A DNA stretch of 64,000 bases from an uncultured Eggerthellaceae bacterium (GTDB lineage: Bacteria > Actinomycetota > Coriobacteriia > Coriobacteriales > Eggerthellaceae): NCBI GenBank assembly GCA_958452575.1, contig CAUDUM010000002.1, positions 186,001-250,000 of the forward strand, in the 5' to 3' direction. Both the position numbers and the translations under genes were made by a program. Below the pieces are notes generated by a model. That model saw only the letters and a program-made list of their open reading frames with translations. It was not told the DNA's origin and searched no databases. Positions 15,795-24,179 of the stretch are shown here, one piece after another. Numbering within the stretch: position 1 is the stretch's first letter; the number at the start of each line of letters is the position of its first letter.

Positions 15795-18059
15795 TCAGGC
15801 TGCGGATGCGGAGCCGCCGGCATTGCCAGAGCCCGAACCGGTGCCGGAACCGGTGTTGCCGCCCGTCCCGCCCGTGCCGCCGCCGGTGTTGCCGCCCGTG
15901 CCGCCGCCGCCGTCGGAGCCGCCGGAGCCGGTGCTGCCGCCCGTGTTGCCGGTGTTGCCGCCCGTGCCGCCGCCTCCGCCTGAGCCGGTGTTGCCGCCGC
16001 TGGGCTGCGAGGGCTTGTCGGCGTCGTCCTTCTTATCGTTATCTGATGCCTTCTTGTCGTCATCGTCGTCATCGTCATCCTTCGACGAATCAGAGCTCGA
16101 CGATGTGCTGGTCGACCATGCCGATCCGGTATGGATCTCGTACTTGTCGTCGTCGTAGTTCTTGTAGTCGGGATCGCCCGCCTCGGGGAATTGCTCGATC
16201 GGCTGGCCCTCGAGCGCCACCTCCATGAAGTCATGGAAGACATCGTCGGCGCCCACATTGCCCACGGCCACCTGGTTGTAGGGGTCGCCGATCCAGCACG
16301 CCACGGACAACTGGGGGGTGATGCCGCAGAACCAGATGTCCATCGAGTTCTCCTGCGTGCCCGTCTTGCCCGCCACCGGCTGGCCGCTGGACAGGACGGC
16401 GCGGCGGCCGGTGCCCTCGGAGCTGTTGACGACGAGCTTCATGACCTCGGTGGCGGCGTGCGCCGTCTCTGCGCTGATCGCGCGCTCGCCTTCGGGATTG
16501 GAGTTGTCGATGAGCACGTTGCCCTCGGAGTCGGTGACGCGCAGGATGGGAGTCGAATCGTAGCGCGTGCCGCCGTTGGCGATGGTGGCGTAGGCGTCGG
16601 CCATCTCAAGCGGCGTGACCGGCGAGGAGTCGGCGCCCAGCGCCAAACCGCCCTCGGCGATCAGGTCGGACTCGATGCCCATGCGATGCGCCACCTCGGC
16701 GATCTTCTCGGGACCCAGCGACATCGAGATGCGCGCGAAGCCCGTGTTGGACGAAACCGCGAACGCGCGGGCAACGGTGCGCACGCCGTAGTCGTGGTAA
16801 TCGATGTTGTGCACTTCCCATCCAGGAAGCTTTGCCGTGGTGCCGCAGTTCACATACGTTTTCTGGGGATCGATGCCCGCCTCGATGGCCGCGACGAGCG
16901 CGTAGGTCTTGAACGTCGAACCCGCCGGACGGCCGCTGCCGCCGGAGCCCGTCGCCACGTTGACCTTGTTGTTGGCCCAGTCCTTGCCGCCGACCATGGC
17001 CTTGATGTAGCCGTTGTCGGGGTCGATCGCGACGATGCCCATCGTCAGCGCCGGATCAGCGGATTCGAGCTTCTTGGCGGCAGCCGCCTCGGCCGCATCC
17101 TGCATCTTGGGATCAAGCGTGGTCACCACCGTCAGACCGCCCTGGAACAGCTGGTCGGACGTATAGGCGTAGTCGTTGAGCAGCGTGTCGCGCACGTAGC
17201 TGGTGAAGTACGGGTATTTGTAGATGCCGTCGGTGCTGATGTCGGAGGTGTTGAGCTCGAGCGGCTCGGCGACGGCCTGATCGTACTCGGACTGCGTGAT
17301 GTCCCCGTTGGTCAGCATGCGGTTGAGCACCAGGTTGCGGCGCTCAAGGCAGTTGTCGGGGTTGTCGATGGGGTTGTTGTAGGTGGGCGACTGGGGGATG
17401 CCGACCAGTGTGGCAGCTTCGACCAGAGTCAGCTCGCTGGCGTTCTTGGAGAAGTAGCGCTCCGCCGCCGCCTGGATGCCGTAGGCGCCCGATCCGTAGT
17501 TGATGGTGTTGAGGTACATCTGGAGGATGTCCTCTTTGCTGTAGGCCTCCTCAACCTTGAGCGCCAGGTAGATCTCGCGCACCTTGCGCTTGATCGAGAT
17601 CTCGTTCATCTCGGACGACAGCACGGTCTGGCGCACGAGCTGCTGGGTGATGGTGGATGCGCCCTCCTGACCGCCCGTGATGTTGACGACGATCGCGCGT
17701 GCGATGCCGGCAAGGTCGACGCCCCTATGCTCGTAGAAGCGCTCGTCCTCGGTGTCGACCGTGGCGAGCAGCACGTACTGGCTCACCTCGGAAAGCTCGA
17801 CGGGATCGCGGTTCTCCAGCTGAAACTCCGCCAGCACGGTGGTCTCGTCGTTTGCGAGCACCGTGGTGGTGCGCGCTTGGTTGTAGGCGTTCACCTCAGT
17901 GGGGTCGGGCAGGTCCTGCAACCACGAGGAGCAAAGCGCCCAAAGGCCGATAGCGCAGGCGGCCACCACCGCAGCGATGATGGACAGGACCGCCAGAAAG
18001 ATCGTGGAACCGCGCTTCTGCTTGGTGCTGTAACGTTTCTTTATCGAGCGTGAAGCCAC
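15795..18059 (-). CDS. Class A penicillin-binding protein with Gly/Asn/Thr-rich tail
   Basis: A 754-residue paralogue of the plus-strand PBP. It has a basic N-terminus, a membrane helix (about 20-45), a GT51 domain with DTEDERFYEHRG and GASTITQQLVRQT, and a transpeptidase with SxxK in GSTFKTY (about 380), VSSNTG and AGKTGTQ (about 565). After about residue 645 there is a Ser tract, an Asp/Lys tract and then some 80 residues of Gly with Asn, Thr and Ser encoded by short DNA repeats; this may be a flexible linker spanning the wall. It probably leads a two-gene unit with the lipoprotein. A TACAAT at 18195-18200 is a possible -10. Confidence 0.92.
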   Translation of the reverse strand: MASRSIKKRYSTKQKRGSTIFLAVLSIIAAVVAACAIGLWALCSSWLQDLPDPTEVNAYNQARTTTVLANDETTVLAEFQLENRDPVELSEVSQYVLLATVDTEDERFYEHRGVDLAGIARAIVVNITGGQEGASTITQQLVRQTVLSSEMNEISIKRKVREIYLALKVEEAYSKEDILQMYLNTINYGSGAYGIQAAAERYFSKNASELTLVEAATLVGIPQSPTYNNPIDNPDNCLERRNLVLNRMLTNGDITQSEYDQAVAEPLELNTSDISTDGIYKYPYFTSYVRDTLLNDYAYTSDQLFQGGLTVVTTLDPKMQDAAEAAAAKKLESADPALTMGIVAIDPDNGYIKAMVGGKDWANNKVNVATGSGGSGRPAGSTFKTYALVAAIEAGIDPQKTYVNCGTTAKLPGWEVHNIDYHDYGVRTVARAFAVSSNTGFARISMSLGPEKIAEVAHRMGIESDLIAEGGLALGADSSPVTPLEMADAYATIANGGTRYDSTPILRVTDSEGNVLIDNSNPEGERAISAETAHAATEVMKLVVNSSEGTGRRAVLSSGQPVAGKTGTQENSMDIWFCGITPQLSVACWIGDPYNQVAVGNVGADDVFHDFMEVALEGQPIEQFPEAGDPDYKNYDDDKYEIHTGSAWSTSTSSSSDSSKDDDDDDDDKKASDNDKKDDADKPSQPSGGNTGSGGGGGTGGNTGNTGGSTGSGGSDGGGGTGGNTGGGTGGTGGNTGSGTGSGSGNAGGSASAA
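15807..16012 (-). repeat. GC-rich tandem repeats coding for the Gly-Asn-Thr tail
   Basis: Degenerate repeats of GGCGGCAACACCGG- and GGCGGCACGGGC-like units encode stretches such as GGNTGGGTGGTGGNTG. Such arrays slip easily, so tail length is likely to vary between strains. Confidence 0.7.
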
Positions 18060-18148
18060 GCGTCACCTCCTGAACAGGCCGGAGGACGCCAAGCAAAAGA
18101 GCGGTCGCCCTTTTGCGCCGAGCCGTCGCAGCGCTTCGCGATCAACGC

Positions 18149-18200
18149 GGGCGGAGTTCGACGAGCTCAACCTCCAGCAGGTAAAACTCCGCCCATTGTA
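18149..18200 (-). promoter_or_regulatory. Possible -10 and 10-bp inverted repeat upstream of the minus-strand PBP
   Basis: GGGCGGAGTT (18149-18158) and AACTCCGCCC (18185-18194) are perfect inverted repeats 26 bp apart. Next to them TACAAT (18195-18200, minus strand) could be the -10 of the PBP/lipoprotein unit, which would place the inverted repeat in its leader. The remainder of 18060-18302 shows nothing clear. Confidence 0.35.
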
Positions 18201-18302
18201 CCATCGGCCCCCTATCGGCCCCGTTACCCGAGACAATCCCCACAGGAATGCTTGAATCGTCCGGCGCCGCCGGCTCGGAAGCGACGGCTTGCCCTGCGGT
18301 TC

Positions 18303-19691
18303 CTACAGCGCTGCCTCGTCGGCTTCGAGCTGGGCCAGGGCCTTTTGCATCTGCTCCTCGACTGCCGCGTTGCCGGTGCCGCCCTCGGTGGTGCGGGCGG
18401 CGGCGATGCTGGCAAGGTCGAGCGCGCCGGTGATGTCGGCTTCGAACAGATCGCTTGCAGCCTTGAAGTCCTCGAGCGTCAGATCGTCCAGATCGCATCC
18501 GCGCTGGTCGCACAAAAGCACCAGATGGCCCACCACCTCGTGCGCACGGCGGAACGGCATGCCCTTCTTGGCCAGGTAGTCGGCCACGTCGGTGGCGGCG
18601 AGGTAGCCCTTCTTGGCCTGCGCCATCATCGCGTCTGCGTTGACCTGCATGGTGCCGATCATGCCCGCCATGCACGCGTAGCAGTCCTCGAGCGTCTTGG
18701 CGGCGTCGATTGCGCCTTCCTTATCCTCCTGAAGATCCTTGTTGTACGCGAGCGGCAGGCCCTTCATCGTCACGAGCAGCGCCACCAGATCGCCCACCAC
18801 GCGGCCGGTCTTGCCGCGCACGAGCTCGGCGAAGTCGGGGTTCTTCTTCTGCGGCATGATCGACGAGCCGGTGCTGAACGAGTCGGACAGCGTCACGAAG
18901 GCGAACTCGCTCGTCGACCACAGGATGATCTCCTCGGCCAAACGCGACAGATGCATGCAGCTCACCGAGCACGCGTACATGAGGTCCAGCAGGAAGTCGC
19001 GATCCGACACCGCATCCAGCGAGTTGGGGATCACACGCGAAAAGCCCAGCTCTCGCGCTGTCATCTGGCGATCGAGCGGATAGGTGGTGCCGGCGAGCGC
19101 CGCGCTGCCGAGCGGGCTGGCATCCGCCGCGCGGCGCGCTGCGGCCAGGCGCTCGTAATCACGCGTGAGCATCCACACGTACGCCAGCATGTGATGGCTG
19201 AACAGCACCGGCTGGGCGTGCTGCAGGTGCGTGTAGCCCGGCAGGATCACATCGAAGTGCTCCTGCGCCTGATGGATGAGCGCGCGACGCAGCTCCAGGT
19301 TGGCCTGCATCAACTGGGTGCAGCGCTCCTTGGCGTACAGGCGCGTGTCGGTGGCTACCTGATCGTTGCGGCTGCGGCCCGTGTGCAGACGCGCGCCCGC
19401 ATCGCCGATCTCGGCGGTGAGCACGCTTTCGATGGACATATGGATGTCCTCGTTGTTGATGTCGAAGACGAACTCGCCCGCCTCGATGCGCTCCTTGATG
19501 CGGTCGAGCCCCGCCTGGATGGCATCGCAATCCTCCTGAGAGATGACGCCTTGGGCGGCGAGCATGTGCGCATGCGCCTTGGACCCGGCGATATCTTGCG
19601 CGTACAGCGCCTTGTCAACCGGCAACGACGCGCCGAACTGCTGCGTGAACTCGCTCACACCCTCGGTGAAGCGACCCGACCAAAGTGCCAT
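18303..19691 (-). CDS. argH: Argininosuccinate lyase
   Basis: A 462-residue enzyme, the usual family length, which splits argininosuccinate into arginine and fumarate, the last step of arginine synthesis. It starts MALWSGRFTEG, typical of ArgH. The fumarase/aspartase superfamily signature GSSIMPQKKNPD sits at about residue 277, within the mobile loop with the catalytic Ser. TGRSRNDQVATDTRLY and HTHLQ-type motifs (GYTHLQHAQPV) are present. The start has AAGGAGAA upstream. It is the last gene of the arginine cluster, separated from argG by a family A repeat. Confidence 0.97.
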   Translation of the reverse strand: MALWSGRFTEGVSEFTQQFGASLPVDKALYAQDIAGSKAHAHMLAAQGVISQEDCDAIQAGLDRIKERIEAGEFVFDINNEDIHMSIESVLTAEIGDAGARLHTGRSRNDQVATDTRLYAKERCTQLMQANLELRRALIHQAQEHFDVILPGYTHLQHAQPVLFSHHMLAYVWMLTRDYERLAAARRAADASPLGSAALAGTTYPLDRQMTARELGFSRVIPNSLDAVSDRDFLLDLMYACSVSCMHLSRLAEEIILWSTSEFAFVTLSDSFSTGSSIMPQKKNPDFAELVRGKTGRVVGDLVALLVTMKGLPLAYNKDLQEDKEGAIDAAKTLEDCYACMAGMIGTMQVNADAMMAQAKKGYLAATDVADYLAKKGMPFRRAHEVVGHLVLLCDQRGCDLDDLTLEDFKAASDLFEADITGALDLASIAAARTTEGGTGNAAVEEQMQKALAQLEADEAAL

Positions 19692-19737
19692 GGGGGTTCT
19701 CCTTCTTTTTCAAACGTATAGGTCGAGCATAAGCAGC

Positions 19738-19883
19738 CGAGGGCTTCCGTGGTGCCCCGAATTCGCGGGATCGCGAAGGCGCAGCGTACTTCGGTACGTG
19801 AGCCTTCGGGATCGCGCGAAGGCGGGGTGCCACGGGAGCCCTCGGCGGTCGAGAGGTTCCGCTGTCCGTCAGGACAGCGGAAC
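19738..19883 (-). repeat. Family A repeat, copy 2 (after argG)
   Basis: Five bases past the argG stop the minus strand reads GTTCCGCTGTCC, loop TGAC, GGACAGCGGAACC (19855-19883). It continues into GGCACCCCGCCTTCGCGCG, a palindrome around CGTACCGAAGTACG, and an inverted half ending GGGGCACC. The outer GGCACC/GGGGTGCC arms and the inner CGCGATCCC blocks give nested inverted repeats. Confidence 0.8.
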
Positions 19884-19887
19884 GCAA

Positions 19888-21123
19888 TTACGCCTGAGGA
19901 GCCTCCTCGGCGCCATTCTCGCGACGGTTGGAGCTCCACACCTTCGCGGGCAGGCTGTACAGGTCGATGAAGCCCTTGGCTGCCTTGTGATCGAAAGCGT
20001 CGTCATCGTCGTAGGTGGCCAGACCGTAATCGTACAGCGAGTACTGGCTGCGGCGTGCGCGCACGACGCAGGTGCCCTTGTAGAACTTCAGGCGCACATC
20101 GCCGGTCAGGCACTGCTGCGTGGAGGCGATGAACGCATCGAGCGCCTGCTTGAGCGGGCTGAACCACTGGCCGTAGTACACCACGCGCGCCCATTCCTGC
20201 TCGATGCCCAGCTTGTAGTGCAGCACCTCGCGCTCGAGCACCAGATCCTCCAGCGCCTTGTGCGCCTCGATCAACGCCAGCGCGGCGGGCGCCTCGTAGC
20301 ACTCGCGGCTCTTCACGCCCACCAGGCGGTTCTCGATCATGTCGAGGCGGCCGTAGCCGTTGCGGCCGGCGATCTCGTTAAGGTCGTAGACGATGTCGAG
20401 GAAGCTCTTCTTCTCGCCGTTGATGGCGCAAGGGATGCCCTGCTCGAAGGAGACCTCGACGCACTCGGGCTCGTCGGGAGCCTTCTCGGGATCGGTCGTC
20501 ATCGTGTAGATGTCGGCGGGAGGCTCGTTCCAGGGATTCTCGAGCACGCCGCACTCGATGGCGCGGCCCCACAGGTTGTCGTCGATCGAGTAGGGCTTGT
20601 CGTTGGTCGCCGGCACCTCGATGCCGCGCTCGCGCGCCCAGGCGATCTCCTTGGGGCGGGAACCCAGATCCCACTCGCGCACCGGCGCCAGGATCTCCAG
20701 CGACGGATCGAGCGTGAGGATGCTCGTCTCGAAGCGCACCTGGTCGTTACCCTTGCCGGTGCAGCCGTGCGCGATGTACTTGGCGCCGTACTCATGCGCG
20801 ATGCGCACGAGGTGCTTGGAGATGAGCGGACGCGACAGCGCGCTCACCAGCGGATAGCGGTTCTCGTACAGGCCGTTGGCCGCCAGCGCGCAGGACAGGT
20901 ACTCGTTGGCGAAGTCCTCGCGCATGTCGACCACATGGCACGCGATCGCGCCGGTCGCCAGCGCCTTCTGGCGCACCTTCTCGAGCCCGTCGTGCTCCTG
21001 CCCGACCTCGCCCACCACGGCGATGACGTCGACGTTCTTCTCCTCCTGCAGCCACTTGATGCAGCAGGACGTGTCCAGGCCGCCCGAATACGCAAGGACG
21101 CACTTTTCTTTCTGATCAGCCAT
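19888..21123 (-). CDS. argG: Argininosuccinate synthase
   Basis: A 411-residue enzyme that condenses citrulline and aspartate with ATP. The N-terminal PP-loop reads LAYSGGLDTSCCIKWL (about 10-25), and GCTGKGNDQVRFE and EIAGRNGYGRLDMIENRLVG are family signatures. Length and order agree with type I ArgG. The start has AAAGGGA upstream. It lies between argR and argH in the arginine cluster. Its stop is followed almost at once by a family A hairpin, which may protect the 3' end or lower downstream argH transcription; that is speculative. Confidence 0.97.
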   Translation of the reverse strand: MADQKEKCVLAYSGGLDTSCCIKWLQEEKNVDVIAVVGEVGQEHDGLEKVRQKALATGAIACHVVDMREDFANEYLSCALAANGLYENRYPLVSALSRPLISKHLVRIAHEYGAKYIAHGCTGKGNDQVRFETSILTLDPSLEILAPVREWDLGSRPKEIAWARERGIEVPATNDKPYSIDDNLWGRAIECGVLENPWNEPPADIYTMTTDPEKAPDEPECVEVSFEQGIPCAINGEKKSFLDIVYDLNEIAGRNGYGRLDMIENRLVGVKSRECYEAPAALALIEAHKALEDLVLEREVLHYKLGIEQEWARVVYYGQWFSPLKQALDAFIASTQQCLTGDVRLKFYKGTCVVRARRSQYSLYDYGLATYDDDDAFDHKAAKGFIDLYSLPAKVWSSNRRENGAEEAPQA

Positions 21124-21257
21124 GTTGTCAATTCCCTTTCAGATGCTCTCCCTCGACGCCCCCATCTTGGGAAGCGCCGTCATTGCCAGTTGCGCGGCAG
21201 AGGACGCTCCCCCGCCGCATTATCCAAACGCGACAGGGGACCGTCCCCCCGGCGCGC
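21124..21257. other. argR-argG gap with a GGGGACCGTCCCC palindrome
   Basis: The 134-bp gap holds GACAGGGGACCGTCCCCCCG near 21230-21249, a perfect inverted repeat of GGGGAC. It resembles the GACTGTCC loop of the family C hairpins but has no A/T stem. It could be an operator or a short hairpin. Confidence 0.35.
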
Positions 21258-21704
21258 TTATCGTCGTCGCAGGCGCTCCACCATGCGGGCCACCTGGTCG
21301 GCGGCTTCGAAGCTTTCCGCAGCGATCATGATGGTGTCGTCGCCCGCGACCGTCCCCAAAGCTCCGGGGAAATGCGCGGCGTCCAGAGCCGCGCACACGC
21401 CTTGGGCGCCTCCGGGCAGCGTCTTGATCACCACGATCGAGCAGCCGACTTTGACATCGCACACCAACTCGGTCACCAGACGCGCCAGACGCTCCTCTTC
21501 AGGCAGCGCATAGCAGCCGTCGGGGGCCTTCTTGAGCCCCATCTCGACGATGTCGCGCGAAACGGTCGCCTGCGTGCATTTGAATCCCGCCTCGTGGAGC
21601 CGATCGGCCAAATCGCGCTGGGTCTTGACCCCCTCGGCGCGGACGATGGCGCGGATCGCCTCCTGGCGTTGCTGTCGTCGCGTGCTCGCCTTCGTAGCCG
21701 CCAT
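21258..21704 (-). CDS. argR: Arginine repressor
   Basis: A 148-residue regulator that binds arginine as co-repressor and controls arginine genes through ARG boxes. The N-terminal winged helix has RRQQRQEAIRAIV and QATVSRDIVEMGLKK (the SRDI recognition helix). The C-terminal oligomerisation and arginine-binding domain has LPGGAQGVCAALDAAHFPGALGTVAGDDTIMIA, with the GTVAGDDT signature. The ATG at 21704 is preferred over 21734 because AAAGGGGGT lies eight bases upstream. It sits 30 bp downstream of argD and so is transcribed within the cluster it should repress, giving autoregulation. Confidence 0.95.
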   Translation of the reverse strand: MAATKASTRRQQRQEAIRAIVRAEGVKTQRDLADRLHEAGFKCTQATVSRDIVEMGLKKAPDGCYALPEEERLARLVTELVCDVKVGCSIVVIKTLPGGAQGVCAALDAAHFPGALGTVAGDDTIMIAAESFEAADQVARMVERLRRR

Positions 21705-21733
21705 CGCGGCACCCCCTTTCGTCGCGTTGGCCA

Positions 21734-22999
21734 TTATAGCAGCCGCCGCAAACGCTCGATGAGGGCATCGACGTGCGATTTTCCGCAGATGAGCGGCGGC
21801 AGGAAGCGCAGCGTATGCGGACCGGTGGCGTTGAGGAGCAGCCCTTCGCCGAGCGCGCGGGCCACGACGTCGTTGGCATCGTGCGCGTCGTCGAGCTGCG
21901 CGGCGACCATGAGCCCGTATCCGCGGACCTCGGTCACCTGCGACAGCTCCGCCAGGCGCGCGCGCAGGTAGGCGCCCGTCTCCTCGACGTTGGCGGCCAC
22001 CTTGTCGGCGACGAGCGTCTCGAGCGTCGCCTTGGCGGCCGCGACCGCCAGGCAGCTGCCACCGAACGTGGAGCCGTGGTCGCCGGGAGCGAACGTGTCG
22101 GCGGCGTCGCCGTGCGCGGCGCACATGCCCATCGGGAAGCCGTCGGCGATGCCCTTGGCGATGGTCACGACGTCGGGCGTGATGCCGAAGAGCTGGAACC
22201 CGAACGGCTTGCCCGTGCGGAAGACGCCGCATTGCACCTCGTCGCAGATGAGCAGCGCCCCGCGCTCGGCGGTGAGGCGGCGCGCCGCCTGCAGGAACTC
22301 GGGCGTGCAGGGATGCACACCGCTTTCGCCCTGGATGCACTCGACCATCACGGCGCAGACGTCGTCGCCGCGCTGCGAGAACAGCGTCTCAAGCGCCTCG
22401 ACGTCGTTGAGCGGAACGCTTACGAAGCCGCCGGGCAGCGGCTGGAAGGCCTCCTGCTTGGCGGGTTGCGCGGTGGCGGCAAGCGATGCGAGCGTGCGGC
22501 CGTGGAAGCTGCCCTCCAGCGTGACGATCAGGCGCGGTGCGGCGTACTCGGCCGCGGCGACGGACCCTTCATCGGCTCCCGCCTCACGCGCCGCCGCCCC
22601 CGCGCGCTGACGCGCATGCAGGCGCGCCAGTTTGATCGCGCACTCGTTGGCCTCGGCGCCCGAATTGGCGAAAAAGCTCTTCCACGGCGTGCGCTCCGGC
22701 TCGGCGACCTCGGCGTTGAGCAGGTCGGACACCAGCTTGGCGACCTCGCCGCGGTTCTCGATGTAGTAGTAATTGCCCACATGCATGAGCTTCTCGGCCT
22801 GATCCTCGATGGCCGCCACCACCTGCGGATGGCAGTGCCCGAGCGACAGCACGCCGATGCCGCCGATGAAGTCGAGATAGGAGCGGCCCTCGTCGTCGAA
22901 CGCCTCCATCCCGCTGCCGCCGACAAGCTCGACGGGCTTGCGCCCGAACGTGCTCATCAAATAGCGGGCTTCCAGTTCCTGTTGCTGAGCGAGACCCAT
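21734..22999 (-). CDS. argD: Acetylornithine aminotransferase
   Basis: A 421-residue class III PLP aminotransferase converting N-acetylglutamate semialdehyde to N-acetylornithine. It shows FIGGIGVLSLGHCHP, FFANSGAEANECAIKLAR, GSFHGRT, LLICDEVQCGVFRTGK and the PLP lysine in IAKGIADGFPMG (about residue 280). An Ala/Gly-rich insertion of about 25 residues follows ARLHARQRAG. It starts 16 bp after the argB stop with AAAGGAGCT upstream and runs into argR. The N-acetylornithine substrate is inferred from context. Confidence 0.95.
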   Translation of the reverse strand: MGLAQQQELEARYLMSTFGRKPVELVGGSGMEAFDDEGRSYLDFIGGIGVLSLGHCHPQVVAAIEDQAEKLMHVGNYYYIENRGEVAKLVSDLLNAEVAEPERTPWKSFFANSGAEANECAIKLARLHARQRAGAAAREAGADEGSVAAAEYAAPRLIVTLEGSFHGRTLASLAATAQPAKQEAFQPLPGGFVSVPLNDVEALETLFSQRGDDVCAVMVECIQGESGVHPCTPEFLQAARRLTAERGALLICDEVQCGVFRTGKPFGFQLFGITPDVVTIAKGIADGFPMGMCAAHGDAADTFAPGDHGSTFGGSCLAVAAAKATLETLVADKVAANVEETGAYLRARLAELSQVTEVRGYGLMVAAQLDDAHDANDVVARALGEGLLLNATGPHTLRFLPPLICGKSHVDALIERLRRLL

Positions 23000-23015
23000 T
23001 CCGCACAGCTCCTTT

Positions 23016-23963
23016 CTAATTGTTCACCGCCAGGCGCGACGCGAACGTCCCCAGCGGCTTGGCGTCGAACGGCTCCACGCCTTTCTCCTGGTCGATCATC
23101 GTTCCGATGCCCTTGTCGGTGAGCAGCTCCAACAGCAGCGCATGCGGCGTGGTCCCGTTGATGATGTGCGCCCGGTGCACGCCGGACTCCATCGCGTACA
23201 CGCACGAGCGCATCTTGGGCACCATGCCGGAGGCGAGCTTGCCACCCTCCACAAGGTCCTGTGCCTCGGCAAGCGTCATGCGCGACACAAGGGAGTCCTT
23301 GTCGGAGAAGTCCTCGTAGAGCCCGTCGACGTCGGTGAGGAACACCACCTTGTGCGCCCCGATCGCCGCCGCGACGTGTCCGGCGACGACGTCGGCGTTG
23401 ACGTTGTAGAAGCCGCCGTCCTCGCCGATGCCCACCGTCGCAAGCACCGGGATGAAGTCGCTTGCCACCAGATCCTCGAGCAGCTGGCTGTTGATGCGCT
23501 CGATCTTGCCGACGCGCCCCAGGCGGATGTCGGCCTGGCTGGCGATGATGGTGCCGGCGTCGGCGCCGCTCACGCCCACCGCTAGGTTGCCGTGCGCGTT
23601 GATGGCGGCTACCAGCTCCTGGTTGACCTTGCCGGTGAGCACCGTGCGCACGACCTCCATCGCCTCGTCGGTGGTGACGCGCTGCCCGTCGACGAAGCGC
23701 ACGTCGAGCTGGCGGCGCTCCATCGCCTCGGTGATCGCCTTGCCGCCGCCGTGCACGATGACCGGGTTGACGCCGATGATCTTGAGCAGCACGATGTCGG
23801 CCATCACGTCGGCGCGCAGCTGCTCGTCGACCATCGCGGCGCCCCCGTACTTGATGACGATCGTCTTGCCCGTGCAGTTCTTGATCCAAGGCATCGCCTC
23901 CGCCAACACCTCGGCAGTCAAACTCGAAACCCCATTGGGCCGCGTTTCCTTGTCGTAGTTCAT
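23016..23963 (-). CDS. argB: Acetylglutamate kinase
   Basis: A 315-residue amino-acid kinase that phosphorylates N-acetylglutamate. It has KTIVIKYGGAAM (about 31-42), VIVHGGGKAI, AINAHGNLAVGVSGADAGT and LTDVDGLYEDF. The ATG at 23963 is chosen because AAGGA lies eight bases upstream; an in-frame ATG at 23972 is too close to that site. Arginine feedback is usual in the family but was not checked residue by residue. The upstream gap to argJ holds a family B element. Confidence 0.96.
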   Translation of the reverse strand: MNYDKETRPNGVSSLTAEVLAEAMPWIKNCTGKTIVIKYGGAAMVDEQLRADVMADIVLLKIIGVNPVIVHGGGKAITEAMERRQLDVRFVDGQRVTTDEAMEVVRTVLTGKVNQELVAAINAHGNLAVGVSGADAGTIIASQADIRLGRVGKIERINSQLLEDLVASDFIPVLATVGIGEDGGFYNVNADVVAGHVAAAIGAHKVVFLTDVDGLYEDFSDKDSLVSRMTLAEAQDLVEGGKLASGMVPKMRSCVYAMESGVHRAHIINGTTPHALLLELLTDKGIGTMIDQEKGVEPFDAKPLGTFASRLAVNN

Positions 23964-24035
23964 AGCAAACATCCTTATCCGTCCGAGCAGAATTCTCACG
24001 ATCGGCTCCGGCTGAAAACCTCCCACCAACGGCGA

Positions 24036-24165
24036 GGCCGCGGGGGCGGCGGGGCGGGGGTTCGCGCGCAGTATGCGCAGCGCCTTGAACGCGATCGAAG
24101 ATCGCGTTATGCGAAGCGCGAGCACCTGTCTGAGCACGTACCCCCGCCCCGCCGCCCCCGCGGCC
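24036..24165. repeat. Family B element, copy B2, between argJ and argB
   Basis: Perfect 25-bp terminal inverted repeats (24036-24060 and 24141-24165) of C/G-only sequence enclose TTCGCGCGCAGTATGCGCA, a central stem AACGCGATC-GAA-GATCGCGTT and AGCACCTGTCTGAGCACG. The conserved blocks match copies B1 and B3, while both stems have their own sequences. It would be transcribed within the arginine operon and could form a strong RNA structure. Confidence 0.85.
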
Positions 24166-24179
24166 GTCCCTCAGCCCCG

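Noticed and set aside
15795..16228. Long plus-strand open frames across the Gly-rich tail of the PBP
   Set aside because: They are reverse shadows of a codon-biased repeat and have no family pattern.
21230..21249. GGGGACCGTCCCC palindrome as a third family C copy
   Set aside because: It lacks the AAAAAG/CTTTTT stem; only the loop is loosely similar.
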